Assembly (NCBI RefSeq): GCF_018130065.1
Contig: NZ_JAFCME010000002.1
Span: 1-64,000, forward strand
Direction: 5' to 3'
Length of the DNA stretch: 64,000 bases
Source: Bradyrhizobium sp. AUGA SZCCT0158
GTDB taxonomy: Bacteria; Pseudomonadota; Alphaproteobacteria; Rhizobiales; Xanthobacteraceae
Shown here: piece after piece, positions 50,846 through 58,931 of the stretch
Layout of the letters: the number at the start of each line of letters is the position of its first letter
Position numbering within the stretch: the first letter of the stretch is position 1
Made by a program: the position numbers and the translations under genes
The notes under the pieces: generated by a model
Told to the model about the DNA's origin: nothing
Databases searched by the model: none
Seen by the model: the letters and a program-made list of their open reading frames with translations, nothing else

Positions 50846-51853
50846 ATGACTTCGAAGATTATCCATCCGCACCGCCTGAGCCGCCGCGCTGTGCTGACCG
50901 GCGCCGCTGCCCTTGGCGGTATGTCGCTGTTGCCGCGGCGGGCGGGCGCCGATCAATGGCCGACACGGCCGGTCAAACTGGTCGTGCCGTTCGCGGCCGG
51001 TGGCACCACCGACATCCTGGCGCGCGTGGTCGCGGCAAAAGTCTCCGAGGAATTCGGCCAGCAATTCATCGTCGAAAACAAGACCGGCGCCGGCGGCAAC
51101 ATCGCGGCTGAATTCGTCGCGAAGGCCGAGCCCGACGGTTACACCTTCGTGGTGGGAACGCCGGGCACGCACGCCATCAACCAGTTCGTGTTCAAGAACA
51201 TGAACTACGACCAGGCCAGGGATATCGCGCCGGTCATCATCATCGCGCGGGTACCCAATCTTTGTTCGGTCACCAATTCGCTGCCGGTGAAATCGGTCGC
51301 GGAGCTGATCGCCTATGCCAAATCGAAACCGGGCGAGTTGTTCTACGGCACGCCGGGGCTCGGCAGCACCGCGCATGTCTCGACCGAATTGTTCAAGTCG
51401 ATGACTGGCGTCGAGATGACTCACGTTCCCTACAAGGGCAGCGCACCGGCGCTGACCGACCTGATCGCCGGCCGCGTGCAGCTGACGATCGACAATCTGC
51501 CGGCCTCGCAGCCGTTCGCCGAATCCAACTCGATCCGTCCATTGGCGGTCTCCTCCGCCAAGCGCTGGCCGGGCCTGCCTGATCTGCCGACGATCGCGGA
51601 AGCCGGCGTACCCGGTTACGAGGCGGCATCCTGGTTCACCATCGGTGCGCCGGCCAAGACGTCGAAGGAGATCATCGACAGGCTCAACGCCAGCGTCGAC
51701 AAATTCCTCAAGACAGAGGACGGCATCGCTCGGCTGCGCAAGCTCGGCGCCGAGCCGGCCGGCGGGTCGCCCGCGGACATGCAGGCTTACGTGCTGGCGG
51801 AAACCGAGAAGTGGGGCAAGGTGGCCAAGTTCGCCGGCATCAAGCCGGAGTGA
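50846..51853 (+). CDS. Bug-family (TctC) solute-binding protein
   Basis: This 335-residue exported receptor of the tripartite tricarboxylate transporter (Bug) family has a Tat-like N-terminus (HRLSRRAVLTGAAALGGM). The Bug signature WPTRPVKLVVPFAAGGTTDI follows, then VENKTGAGGNIAAEFVAKAEPDGYT with breaks and VPYKGSAPALTDLIAGRV. Bug receptors bind carboxylated organic molecules. No TctA/TctB genes are nearby, so it is an orphan, as is common in Bradyrhizobium and Bordetella. GGAGGGACCGAC precedes the ATG. Confidence 0.9.
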   Translation: MTSKIIHPHRLSRRAVLTGAAALGGMSLLPRRAGADQWPTRPVKLVVPFAAGGTTDILARVVAAKVSEEFGQQFIVENKTGAGGNIAAEFVAKAEPDGYTFVVGTPGTHAINQFVFKNMNYDQARDIAPVIIIARVPNLCSVTNSLPVKSVAELIAYAKSKPGELFYGTPGLGSTAHVSTELFKSMTGVEMTHVPYKGSAPALTDLIAGRVQLTIDNLPASQPFAESNSIRPLAVSSAKRWPGLPDLPTIAEAGVPGYEAASWFTIGAPAKTSKEIIDRLNASVDKFLKTEDGIARLRKLGAEPAGGSPADMQAYVLAETEKWGKVAKFAGIKPE

Positions 51854-52213
51854 CGATCGCATTCCGCACGGCCCGCCTGCGATGAAGCGATTCTTCTGTT
51901 CGGCGCGAACATAAACTGTGGCCGCGCCGACAAGCGACCACAGGCGTTAACGCGCGTCCAGCAATGAAACAGCGCGCAATGCACGCGTCAGTTCATAGAA
52001 CATGCCGACGACAGCAACGACCAACGGATGGATCTCCGTTGGGCTCCCGAGTTGTCATATTACAGCCAGATGACTTGCCGCTTTCGTTACAATTCTAATT
52101 TCATTGGCGGCTTTAACCTTACCCACGCATTCATCACCGTGTCCCTAAAACTCCATGATTAGCGCCGCCGCGCGGATGTACGACTAGCGTCGATATCTGA
52201 GCAGGGGGACGGA
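51854..52213. other. 360-base intergenic region between the Bug receptor and EAL-protein genes
   Basis: I see no tRNA, no strong hairpin with a T-run and no family repeat. The right half is moderately AT-rich (around 52060-52150) and must hold the promoter of the EAL-protein gene. GGGGGACGGA before 52214 is its probable ribosome-binding site. Confidence 0.45.
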
Positions 52214-53431
52214 ATGAATCTGATCAATGCAAACGCGCATGCGCGCGCCGGTGGCTTCGGACTACGAAGGATGATGCCCCGCGCCTGCGTGGCCGACGCC
52301 AAGAAACACCTGCGGCTGTTCCTCTCTGACGCGCTCGAGGAACTCGGCTTCATCACCAGCGCATGCGCTTGTGCAAGCGAGTTGGCGGGAGTGCTTGACG
52401 CACAACAGCCCGACCTCGTCGTGCTCGGCGTGTCCGTCAACGGGACCGAAGTCGGCGAAATTCTCGAAGTTCTGGTCCGGAAAAATTTCGGCGGCAAGGT
52501 GCTCATCATCGGCCCACCGGACTCGATTATGGTAAAGGCGGTTCGGCAAATTGCCGAGGAATACGACATCGCGATGCTACCATCGCTGCCGACGCCCTTC
52601 AGCGCCGGAACGTTGCGGGCCAGCGTCGCCTCGCTGCTGCCCACCGAACCGGCGCCGAGCCCGGCGGTGGACGTGGCCGAGGCGCTGAAGGCCGGGTGGC
52701 TCGAATTGTGGTATCAGCAAAAGATCAATGCCCGCACCCTGATTCCCTGCGGCGCTGAGGCGCTGGTGCGGATGCGACATCCCGCCTGGGGCGTCGTTCC
52801 ACCGGCGTATTTCATTCCGGACGACAAGGATCCGCATTATCGCGCGCTGTCCGAGTTCGTGATCGGCCGCGCGATTGAGGATTGGCATTACCTTCTGGAG
52901 CAGCAAGGTCCGGTTGATCTCTCGATCAACCTGCCGGTTTCGTTTTTAAGGGGCCGCGAAACGGTGCGCGACCTGTGTCTCGGAATGCCCGACCATCCCG
53001 CGTTCGGCGGCTTGATCATCGAGATCGACAGCGCCGAGGTGACGGACAATCTGGATCTCGTGATCGACGTCGCCAGACAGGTGCGCCTGCATAATATCGC
53101 GATTGCCGTCGATAATGTCGGCCCGGAATGGCCGGCGCTCATGGGGCTCCGGAACTTTCCATTCGTCGAGCTGAAAGTCGATCATCAGTTTGTCACCGGC
53201 TGCGCGGATGACCGCTTGAAGCAGACCGTATGCCGCCACATCGTCGAGCTGGCGCAGGACCACGGCGCGCGCGCCATCGCCCAGGGCGTCGAAACCCGCA
53301 CCGATTTTCTCGCTGCGCATGACATGGGTTTCGATCTGGTCCAGGGCTATCTGTTCAGCAAGCCGCTCGGGGTCAAGAAATTTGCCCGCTCGCCCCCCGT
53401 GCTGCCATCCCCCGTCGGGCAAAAGCCGTGA
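52214..53431 (+). CDS. Degenerate receiver-EAL protein
   Basis: This 405-residue soluble protein has an N-terminal receiver fold (about 20-140; RACVADAKKHLRLFLSDAL) in which the phospho-acceptor position reads LVVLGVSVNG without Asp. A C-terminal EAL domain (about 155-390) follows. EAL phosphodiesterases hydrolyse cyclic di-GMP. Here Glu182 (EAL), the Asn in SINLPVSFL, the Glu in IEIDSAEV and the Lys in VELKVDHQFV are kept. The Asp-Asp pair is Asp300-Asn301 (VDNVG), and AEGVE is AQGVE (Gln357). I therefore expect it to bind rather than cut cyclic di-GMP, or to act by protein contacts. Confidence 0.88.
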   Translation: MNLINANAHARAGGFGLRRMMPRACVADAKKHLRLFLSDALEELGFITSACACASELAGVLDAQQPDLVVLGVSVNGTEVGEILEVLVRKNFGGKVLIIGPPDSIMVKAVRQIAEEYDIAMLPSLPTPFSAGTLRASVASLLPTEPAPSPAVDVAEALKAGWLELWYQQKINARTLIPCGAEALVRMRHPAWGVVPPAYFIPDDKDPHYRALSEFVIGRAIEDWHYLLEQQGPVDLSINLPVSFLRGRETVRDLCLGMPDHPAFGGLIIEIDSAEVTDNLDLVIDVARQVRLHNIAIAVDNVGPEWPALMGLRNFPFVELKVDHQFVTGCADDRLKQTVCRHIVELAQDHGARAIAQGVETRTDFLAAHDMGFDLVQGYLFSKPLGVKKFARSPPVLPSPVGQKP

Positions 53432-53474
53432 GGGGCGCTCGGTCGGGCTCAGCCGAACTTCGTCAAGAACTGGC

Positions 53475-54146
53475 TCACGGATGGACCAGCCGCGTGCGCG
53501 CGCGGCCATGTTCATCGAAATTCCCGTCCGCGAGCCACGCGGCGATGGCGGCGCGGCGCGCCGGCCATTCGGCGGCGATGATCGAGTGCCACGCCACGTC
53601 GCAGCGACGTCCCTTGCTGAAGGCCGAACCACGCCATGTACCTTCCGGCGTAAAACCGTAGCGCGCGGCCGCGTTCAGCGACGCCTGGTTTGCCGCGTTG
53701 CAGCGCCAGACCAGCCGCTGGTACTGCAATTCCTCCATCGCATATTGCATCAGGAGAAAGATCGCTTCGGTCGCGGCCCGGGTTCGCTGCAGCCGCGGCG
53801 AAAACCAGATCGCCCCGATTTCGATCGCGCCGTCGGCAGGATAGATATCGCACAGCGAGAGCCAGCCTTGAGCCACGCCGCTGCTTTTCGCCCGCACCGC
53901 CCAGAACGGCTGATCCGCCCGCGCAGCCAGTTCGGTGATCAACTCCAGCAAGTCGCACTGCTGCGCGAACGGCCCGTAGCGCAAATAGGCAAATGACGCA
54001 TCGGCGCCCTGCGCGGCGTGCCAGAGCTCGTCCGCGTGTCCGACGGCAAGCGGTTCGAGGGACATCGCGCGTCCCTCAAACCGGATTCGATCAGGAAACG
54101 GCCAGGGCGGCGGCGGCGCGCCCGGCGCGGAGGGGGCGGCTGTCAC
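53475..54146 (-). CDS. GNAT-family N-acetyltransferase (RimJ/RimL-like)
   Basis: This 223-residue enzyme of the GNAT fold is of the RimJ/RimL-like type that modifies amino groups of proteins or small molecules. Visible parts are GWLSLCDIYPADGAIEIGAIWF, the acetyl-CoA-binding strand and loop RLQRTRAATEAIFLLMQYA, and NAANQASLNAAARYGFTPEG. The target is unknown. The gene downstream on the same strand is 12 bases beyond the start side (54159), so they are close but not overlapping. Confidence 0.88.
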   Translation of the reverse strand: MTAAPSAPGAPPPPWPFPDRIRFEGRAMSLEPLAVGHADELWHAAQGADASFAYLRYGPFAQQCDLLELITELAARADQPFWAVRAKSSGVAQGWLSLCDIYPADGAIEIGAIWFSPRLQRTRAATEAIFLLMQYAMEELQYQRLVWRCNAANQASLNAAARYGFTPEGTWRGSAFSKGRRCDVAWHSIIAAEWPARRAAIAAWLADGNFDEHGRARTRLVHP

Positions 54147-54158
54147 GCCCGCCGCCCA

Positions 54159-54638
54159 TCAATCGAACTTCATGTCGAGACATTTCGAGATGTCGGAGCC
54201 GAGGCCGGACGAGATGATGATGCAGCCGCGCACCTTGCGCGCATTGTTGTCGCTGGCCCACACCGCATAGCCGCCGGGCCCGAAGAACGAGTTGGTGTTC
54301 GGCGGTTCGGTTTCGGTGGCGTCGAACGAATAGTTCGAATCGGTCTCGAAGATGCGGGGCTTCTTGGCGCAGTTGCCGTCGGCCTGCACGTTGATGACTT
54401 CTTTGTTGTCGCGCGTCAGCGCCAGCGTGACCTGGCAGCGGAAATATTCCGAGGTCTTGATGTTGAAGACATACGCGTACGATCTGCAGGTTGCGGTGTT
54501 GAGCTTGCCGGGGCTCAGGCCGCGGCTGCAGGCAATCCGCTGGTTGTTGCTGAGCTTGAATTCGTCGGCCTGGACAGCGGAAGCCAGCGTCATGAAAGAC
54601 AGCGCAACACCGAAACCAATCTTCATGACGAGGTTCAT
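54159..54638 (-). CDS. Exported hypothetical protein
   Basis: This 159-residue protein has a signal peptide (GFGVALSFMTLASAVQA) and a small, beta-rich mature domain with four to five cysteines: RIACSRGLSPG, ATCRSYAY, EYFRCQVTL, DGNCAKKP and RGCIIISSG. It is probably periplasmic with disulfides. ATG 54638 is chosen because AGGG then stands nine bases upstream; the ATG at 54647 leaves no room for it. No family was recognised. It precedes the GNAT gene on the same strand. Confidence 0.76.
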   Translation of the reverse strand: MNLVMKIGFGVALSFMTLASAVQADEFKLSNNQRIACSRGLSPGKLNTATCRSYAYVFNIKTSEYFRCQVTLALTRDNKEVINVQADGNCAKKPRIFETDSNYSFDATETEPPNTNSFFGPGGYAVWASDNNARKVRGCIIISSGLGSDISKCLDMKFD

Positions 54639-54839
54639 CCGAATCATCCCTATAACGTTTCTGGCAATAGCGGTTTGTAACCGGAAACCGGAACATAGTC
54701 GCGAAGTCGAAGGCGGGAAATCACAAAGTCGCAGATGAAGGCGTGATGCGGCGAAGGTACCATTGACGGAATAATGACGTTCGTGATTTGTTCAAACGAA
54801 TGGGGCAGAAGCCAATTTTGGCCGCTGGGAGGGACAACG

Positions 54840-55145
54840 ATGACAGGAATTTCAGCCAAGACCTTTTTGATCGCGGCCGCGCTCGGCGGGCTGACGTCGT
54901 CTGCATTCGCACAGGCCGCCGCGCCAACGCCCTGGGAGCTGACCTCCGGCACGGGCTATGCCTACGGCAAAGACGGCAAGACGGTTGCGTACAAGTTGGG
55001 CACCAACAACGCCGGCACGCTGCTGAAGGGCGCCAAGAAAGTGCCGAAGGGCACGCTGTTCTTCGTCGGCGAGAACGGCCAGCTTTACATGCGCACCGGC
55101 CCCTACCTCGAAGACGACGGCAAGTTCAAGTTCGGCGCGAATTGA
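54840..55145 (+). CDS. Small exported protein
   Basis: This 101-residue protein has a signal peptide (TFLIAAALGGLTSSAFAQ). The mature domain of about 77 residues is beta-rich and glycine-rich: SGTGYAYGKDGKTVAYKLG, TLFFVGENGQLYMRTGPYL and DDGKFKFGAN. The repeated G-x-G-Y/L pattern could form a small beta-sandwich. GGGAGGGACA lies before the ATG. The function is unknown. Confidence 0.78.
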   Translation: MTGISAKTFLIAAALGGLTSSAFAQAAAPTPWELTSGTGYAYGKDGKTVAYKLGTNNAGTLLKGAKKVPKGTLFFVGENGQLYMRTGPYLEDDGKFKFGAN

Positions 55146-55167
55146 GGGGTGCGCTTAACCACCGCTT

Positions 55168-55307
55168 GTCGTCCCGGCCTAGTGCGCAATTGCGCATCAG
55201 GCGCCGGGACCCATACGCCGCGGCGGTCATTGTAACGGATGGTCTCTAACGCCAGCGTCCACACAGAGGGGCCGCGGCGTATGGGTCCGGCTCAAGGCCG
55301 GGACGAC
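55168..55307. repeat. Long dispersed palindrome between convergent genes
   Basis: The outer arms are gtcgtcccggcc and ggccgggacgac. A longer inner pair reads ggacccatacgccgcggc and gccgcggcgtatgggtcc, with tgcgcaattgcgca nested at the left. At about 140 bases it would make a very stable hairpin. It separates the 54840 gene from the 55327 gene, which converge on it. Confidence 0.82.
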
Positions 55308-55326
55308 GATGTTTCAGCAGAGTCGC

Positions 55327-56514
55327 CTAAAACGCCGCCGCCAGTTCCTTCGCACCTGGCTTGCCGCTGTTGACGTCCATCCGCTCGTCGGTGATCGCAA
55401 GCAGTTTTGCCACCGTGTTGTGGCGGATCGCGACCGGGTTGCGCTCGTAGCCACCGCGCTGGAAGAAATTCGAGGTCGGCACCTGCTCGCGCATCGCCTG
55501 GGGCATCGTCACCATGTCGAGTCCGGTGCTGTCACCGGTCAGGTTCATCATCTCGAGTTCAGCGGCGCTGAGCGGCTTGGTGTAACCCTTGGCGCGCGCG
55601 AACAGCACCGAGGTCAGCAGCTTGTGGGTCTGCAGCAGCGGGCCGACGTCGATGTCCAGCACCATGGCGTGGACCCCCCAGCCCTGCGGCGTGCTGGCGA
55701 GCTTCTCGTGCTCCGACCATTGCACCGGCACCGAGCGCGTGAACGCGACCATCCGCTTCAATACCGCCAGTTTGTGATCCATCGCCTTGCGCGCCGGTCC
55801 TGACAGGCCGGCGGCCTTCTCCGTCAACGCCTTGACGATGTCATGCCCCTGTTCGGCGAGCAGCGAGACGGTGTTGGTGGTGAGCAACTGGTTGTAGCCA
55901 ACCGCCGTCGAGATCGCGCGCGAGCCCGGGCGCGAGGAACTCAATCCGGATTGCATGTCGTGATTGCCGTTGCCGCCGGTCTCGAACGAATAGACCCGAA
56001 CGATCTGCTCGCGCGTCAGCCCGGAAGCCAATGCGACGCGGCCATAGGCGCGCTTGAACTCGACTTCGCTGGCGGGCCGCTGCGGCGTAAACTGGAAATG
56101 CGCCGCGGCGGCTTGCAGGAAATCGGCGACCACCGGAAGCGGCTTGCGCTCGCGCGGCTTGTCGTCGGGCTCCGGATCCACCGGCCGCTTCGGCCCGTCG
56201 TAAAGCGGCGGCTGCGTCAGCACATAATCATTGAGCGTGATGGCCTGGCGCTCGCGCCGCTTGGCATTGCGGCCACGCCGTTTTTCGGCAATCGCGCTCC
56301 AGTAGGGTTCGGCTTCCTGCTCGAACGCGGCGCGCGCGGCCTGATATTCCTTCAGCTTGCGGCGATATTCCGCGATCGCCTGTGGCGAGGCCGCCTGCGC
56401 CATCGCATCCGCCGCTGAGGCCGGCAGCGCGTCCATGGCCAAAGCCCGCGGCGCGCCCGCGGGAAGCGCGAGCGCGACAAGGCAGAAATAAAGGCGAATC
56501 AATTGCAGGCGCAT
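55327..56514 (-). CDS. Exported conserved protein with a possible lysozyme-like core
   Basis: This 395-residue protein has a signal peptide (LYFCLVALALPAGAPRALA). A helical, charged N-terminal part (AIAEYRRKLKEYQAARAAFEQ) is followed by a C-terminal domain containing VYSFETGGNGNHDMQSG and AISTAVGYNQLLTTNTVSLL. A Glu in 'ET/SGG' followed by 'GYxQLL' recalls the catalytic Glu and the 'GLMQL' motif of lytic transglycosylases. The match is partial and the protein has no named domain that I know. The single-copy gene is followed at the 3' end by the 55168 palindrome. Confidence 0.75.
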   Translation of the reverse strand: MRLQLIRLYFCLVALALPAGAPRALAMDALPASAADAMAQAASPQAIAEYRRKLKEYQAARAAFEQEAEPYWSAIAEKRRGRNAKRRERQAITLNDYVLTQPPLYDGPKRPVDPEPDDKPRERKPLPVVADFLQAAAAHFQFTPQRPASEVEFKRAYGRVALASGLTREQIVRVYSFETGGNGNHDMQSGLSSSRPGSRAISTAVGYNQLLTTNTVSLLAEQGHDIVKALTEKAAGLSGPARKAMDHKLAVLKRMVAFTRSVPVQWSEHEKLASTPQGWGVHAMVLDIDVGPLLQTHKLLTSVLFARAKGYTKPLSAAELEMMNLTGDSTGLDMVTMPQAMREQVPTSNFFQRGGYERNPVAIRHNTVAKLLAITDERMDVNSGKPGAKELAAAF

Positions 56515-56575
56515 CGCCTTGTTGTAGCAAGTGTCGGGCTCAAGTCAGCCCCGAAACGGCGCGGCGCGGTGCCGC

Positions 56576-57547
56576 TCACTCCTGCTCGACGCCGCTGGTC
56601 TTGATCAGTTGCGACCACTTCTTTTCATCCTTGTCGATGAAATCGGCGTAGTCCTCCGGCGTGCCGGGTGTGATTTCGGTGCCGTCATTGGCCAATTGCC
56701 TCTTGACCTCGTCGGAGCCAAGTGCGTCGCGCAGCACCTTGTTGAGCTTGTCGATGATGGGGCGCGGCGTGCCGGCAGGCGCCGCGAGGCCGTAATACAG
56801 CGACGCATCGAAGCCGGCAAGGCCCGCTTCCGCCATCGTCGGCACGTCCGGCAGCAGGCCGGAGCGGGTCGTGCTGGTCACCGCGAGGGCGCGCAGTTTG
56901 CCGGCCGAGACGTTGGAGTGCGAGGCCGGGATCGGCGCAAACGCCATCGGGATATGGCCACCCAACAGATCGGTCAGCGCCGGACCGGTTCCCTTGTAGG
57001 GAATATGCACCAGCGTGATCCCGGCGGTGCGGGCGAAATATTCGCCGGTGATGTGACTGACCGTGCCGGCGCCGGCCGAGCCGAAATTGACCTTGCCGGG
57101 ATTGGCCTTTGCGTGCGCGATCAGTTCGGCAACGGTCTTGGCCGGAAACGACGGATGCACCACCAGCGAATTCGGCGCATTGCCGATCAGGCCGATCGGC
57201 GCGAAATCCTTGCGCGGATCGTAGCCGGCGCTCTTGTAGAGCGACGGCCCGATCGCGAGCGTGCCGGTATAACCCAGCACCAGCGTGTAGCCATCGGGAT
57301 CGCTTTTGGCGACGGCCTTGGTGCCGATCGTGCCGCCGGCGCCGGGACGATTGTCGACCACGACCTTCTCGCCAAGCAGTTCGCTCATCTTGTCGGCGAT
57401 GCCACGGCCGACGATCGAGGTCGAACCACCAGGCGCAAACGGAATCACCAGCGCGATCGCCCGGGTCGGATAGTTTTGAGCTTGCGCGCTGTTGAGGCTG
57501 GCGGCGAAGCCGACGGCGATGATGACGGCTAAAGCGTTACCGCGCAT
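56576..57547 (-). CDS. Bug-family (TctC) solute-binding protein, second copy
   Basis: This 323-residue exported receptor has a Sec signal peptide (NALAVIIAVGFAASLNSAQA). Bug motifs are YPTRAIALVIPFAPGGSTSI, VDNRPGAGGTIGTKAVAK, SDPDGYTLVLGYTGT and IPYKGTGPALTDLLGGHIPM. Like the 50846-51853 product it has no TctA/TctB partners nearby. The two receptors differ in export route and sequence, so they are not a recent duplication. The ligand is unknown. Confidence 0.92.
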   Translation of the reverse strand: MRGNALAVIIAVGFAASLNSAQAQNYPTRAIALVIPFAPGGSTSIVGRGIADKMSELLGEKVVVDNRPGAGGTIGTKAVAKSDPDGYTLVLGYTGTLAIGPSLYKSAGYDPRKDFAPIGLIGNAPNSLVVHPSFPAKTVAELIAHAKANPGKVNFGSAGAGTVSHITGEYFARTAGITLVHIPYKGTGPALTDLLGGHIPMAFAPIPASHSNVSAGKLRALAVTSTTRSGLLPDVPTMAEAGLAGFDASLYYGLAAPAGTPRPIIDKLNKVLRDALGSDEVKRQLANDGTEITPGTPEDYADFIDKDEKKWSQLIKTSGVEQE

Positions 57548-57683
57548 TCAGCACTCCCTTGGGATCATTGTTCTTGTTGGCCGTATGGTCGCTGAAACTG
57601 CCGACATCCGCAACCCGTGTTCCGGACAACCCTACCCATCGTCGTTGCGAGCCAACGTGTCGCAATGACGAACTTAAGGAGTC

Positions 57684-58313
57684 CTATTTCCAGGCGAACA
57701 CCGGCTGCTCCAGCTCGGCCACGCGGGTGTTGCGGCCCGCCAGCACTTCACGGAATTGATAGATCAGTGCCGCCGTCGGCGCGTGGATGTGTTGGCCGGC
57801 GAGGCGAAAGCGGATCACGCGCCGCGCGCTTTCGGGAATCCTGGTGAAGCTGAACGCGTCTTGCTGCTCGATCTCATCAAGCGCGATGTGATGCACGGAA
57901 GCCACCTCCGCCGGGTTCGGCACCAGCGCGGCCTTCGTGCTCACCCACACTACGACCGGCGTGATCAGATAGCCGGACCTCGTCGGATAGTCGTCGAGCA
58001 GGCCCAGCACATCGCTCTCTCCGAGCTCCAGGCCGAGCTCTTCATGAAGCTCGCGCAACGCCGACTGGACTTGCGTCTCGCCGGGATCGCAGCGTCCGCC
58101 CGGCAGCGCCCATTGCGCCGAATGGGAGCGCAGGCCCTCGGCACGCCGCGTCAGGAGAAACGCCGTTTCGGCACCATTCTCGCTTTCGGTGAGCGCGATG
58201 ACAACGGCGGCCCGCTTCAGCGCAGGCTCCGGCTCATCCGCGGTCGCCCGCGAAAAAGCTGCAACAAGCTCTGCGATATTTCGCCGGGTGGCATCATCAA
58301 ATGAACGGGTCAT
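57684..58313 (-). CDS. Nudix hydrolase (CoA pyrophosphatase-like)
   Basis: This 209-residue enzyme has a complete Nudix box: GGRCDPGE, seven residues, then RELHEELGL, matching GX5EX7REUXEEXGU. The preceding LLTRRAEGLRSHSAQWALPG resembles the CoA/acyl-CoA pyrophosphatase (UPF0035) motif that lies just before the box in that group. It probably hydrolyses CoA or an oxidised nucleotide. It is divergent from the hotdog thioesterase gene at 58384. Confidence 0.9.
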   Translation of the reverse strand: MTRSFDDATRRNIAELVAAFSRATADEPEPALKRAAVVIALTESENGAETAFLLTRRAEGLRSHSAQWALPGGRCDPGETQVQSALRELHEELGLELGESDVLGLLDDYPTRSGYLITPVVVWVSTKAALVPNPAEVASVHHIALDEIEQQDAFSFTRIPESARRVIRFRLAGQHIHAPTAALIYQFREVLAGRNTRVAELEQPVFAWK

Positions 58314-58383
58314 GGCGCTTGACTACAATACTCCCGCGTTTGATGAAATGACGTTCAGGACATGACCGCCTGCAGGGAACGGA

Positions 58384-58821
58384 ATGCATCAGATGACGAC
58401 CAGGGCCGCCACGGAGAAGCTCAAATCCGATGGCTGGAAAATCGTCGAGACGACCGGATTCCTGCATCTGATAGGACCCCTGTGGCAGCGAACGCTCGAC
58501 GGCGAGCTTGAATTCGCGCTGATCACCGAGGACAAGCATCACAACCGCCGCGGCCTGGTGCAGGGCGGCGTGCTGATGACGTTTGCCGACCGCACCTGCG
58601 GCATCACCGCGCGACACGTGTCGGGCAAGCCGACGCTGGCGACCGTGCAGCTCGACACGCATTTCGTTGAATCCGGCAGGATCGGCGAGGTGCTGATCTC
58701 GAAGCCACACGTGGTGCGCGCCACCCGCAGCCTGATTTTCATCACCACCGAAGTCACCGTCGACCAGCGCTGTATCGCGATGGCATCGGGCGTGTTTAAA
58801 ATATTGAAGAATGAAAGTTAG
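58384..58821 (+). CDS. PaaI-like hotdog thioesterase
   Basis: This 145-residue hotdog-fold protein has LITEDKHHNRRGLVQGGVLMT, ADRTCGITARHV and TVQLDTHFVESGRIGEVL. In typical PaaI thioesterases the motif reads HGG; here it is QGG, so the oxyanion-hole His is replaced, while the Asp on the following helix (ADRT) is kept. It may still hydrolyse acyl-CoA thioesters or may have another role. ATG 58384 or 58393 may be the start. Confidence 0.85.
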   Translation: MHQMTTRAATEKLKSDGWKIVETTGFLHLIGPLWQRTLDGELEFALITEDKHHNRRGLVQGGVLMTFADRTCGITARHVSGKPTLATVQLDTHFVESGRIGEVLISKPHVVRATRSLIFITTEVTVDQRCIAMASGVFKILKNES

Positions 58822-58825
58822 ACAC

Positions 58826-58908
58826 CGTCATTCCGGGATGGTGCGTCAGCACCAGACCCGGAATCTCGAGATTCCGGGTTCGATGCTTCGCATCGCCCCG
58901 GAATGACG
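58826..58908. repeat. Dispersed palindrome, 'cgtcattccgg' family
   Basis: The outer arms are cgtcattccgg and ccggaatgacg, and the inner words gaatctcgagattc and cgatgcttcgcatcg are themselves palindromes. It is about 83 bases long and related to 41066-41169. It lies between two plus-strand genes, so the transcript of the thioesterase gene may end here. Confidence 0.82.
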
Positions 58909-58931
58909 GCTCAAGTTAGAGGATCCGCCCG

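Noticed and set aside
4283..58908. The dispersed palindromes as a CRISPR system.
   Set aside because: Copies are tens of kilobases apart, not regularly spaced, and no cas gene is present.
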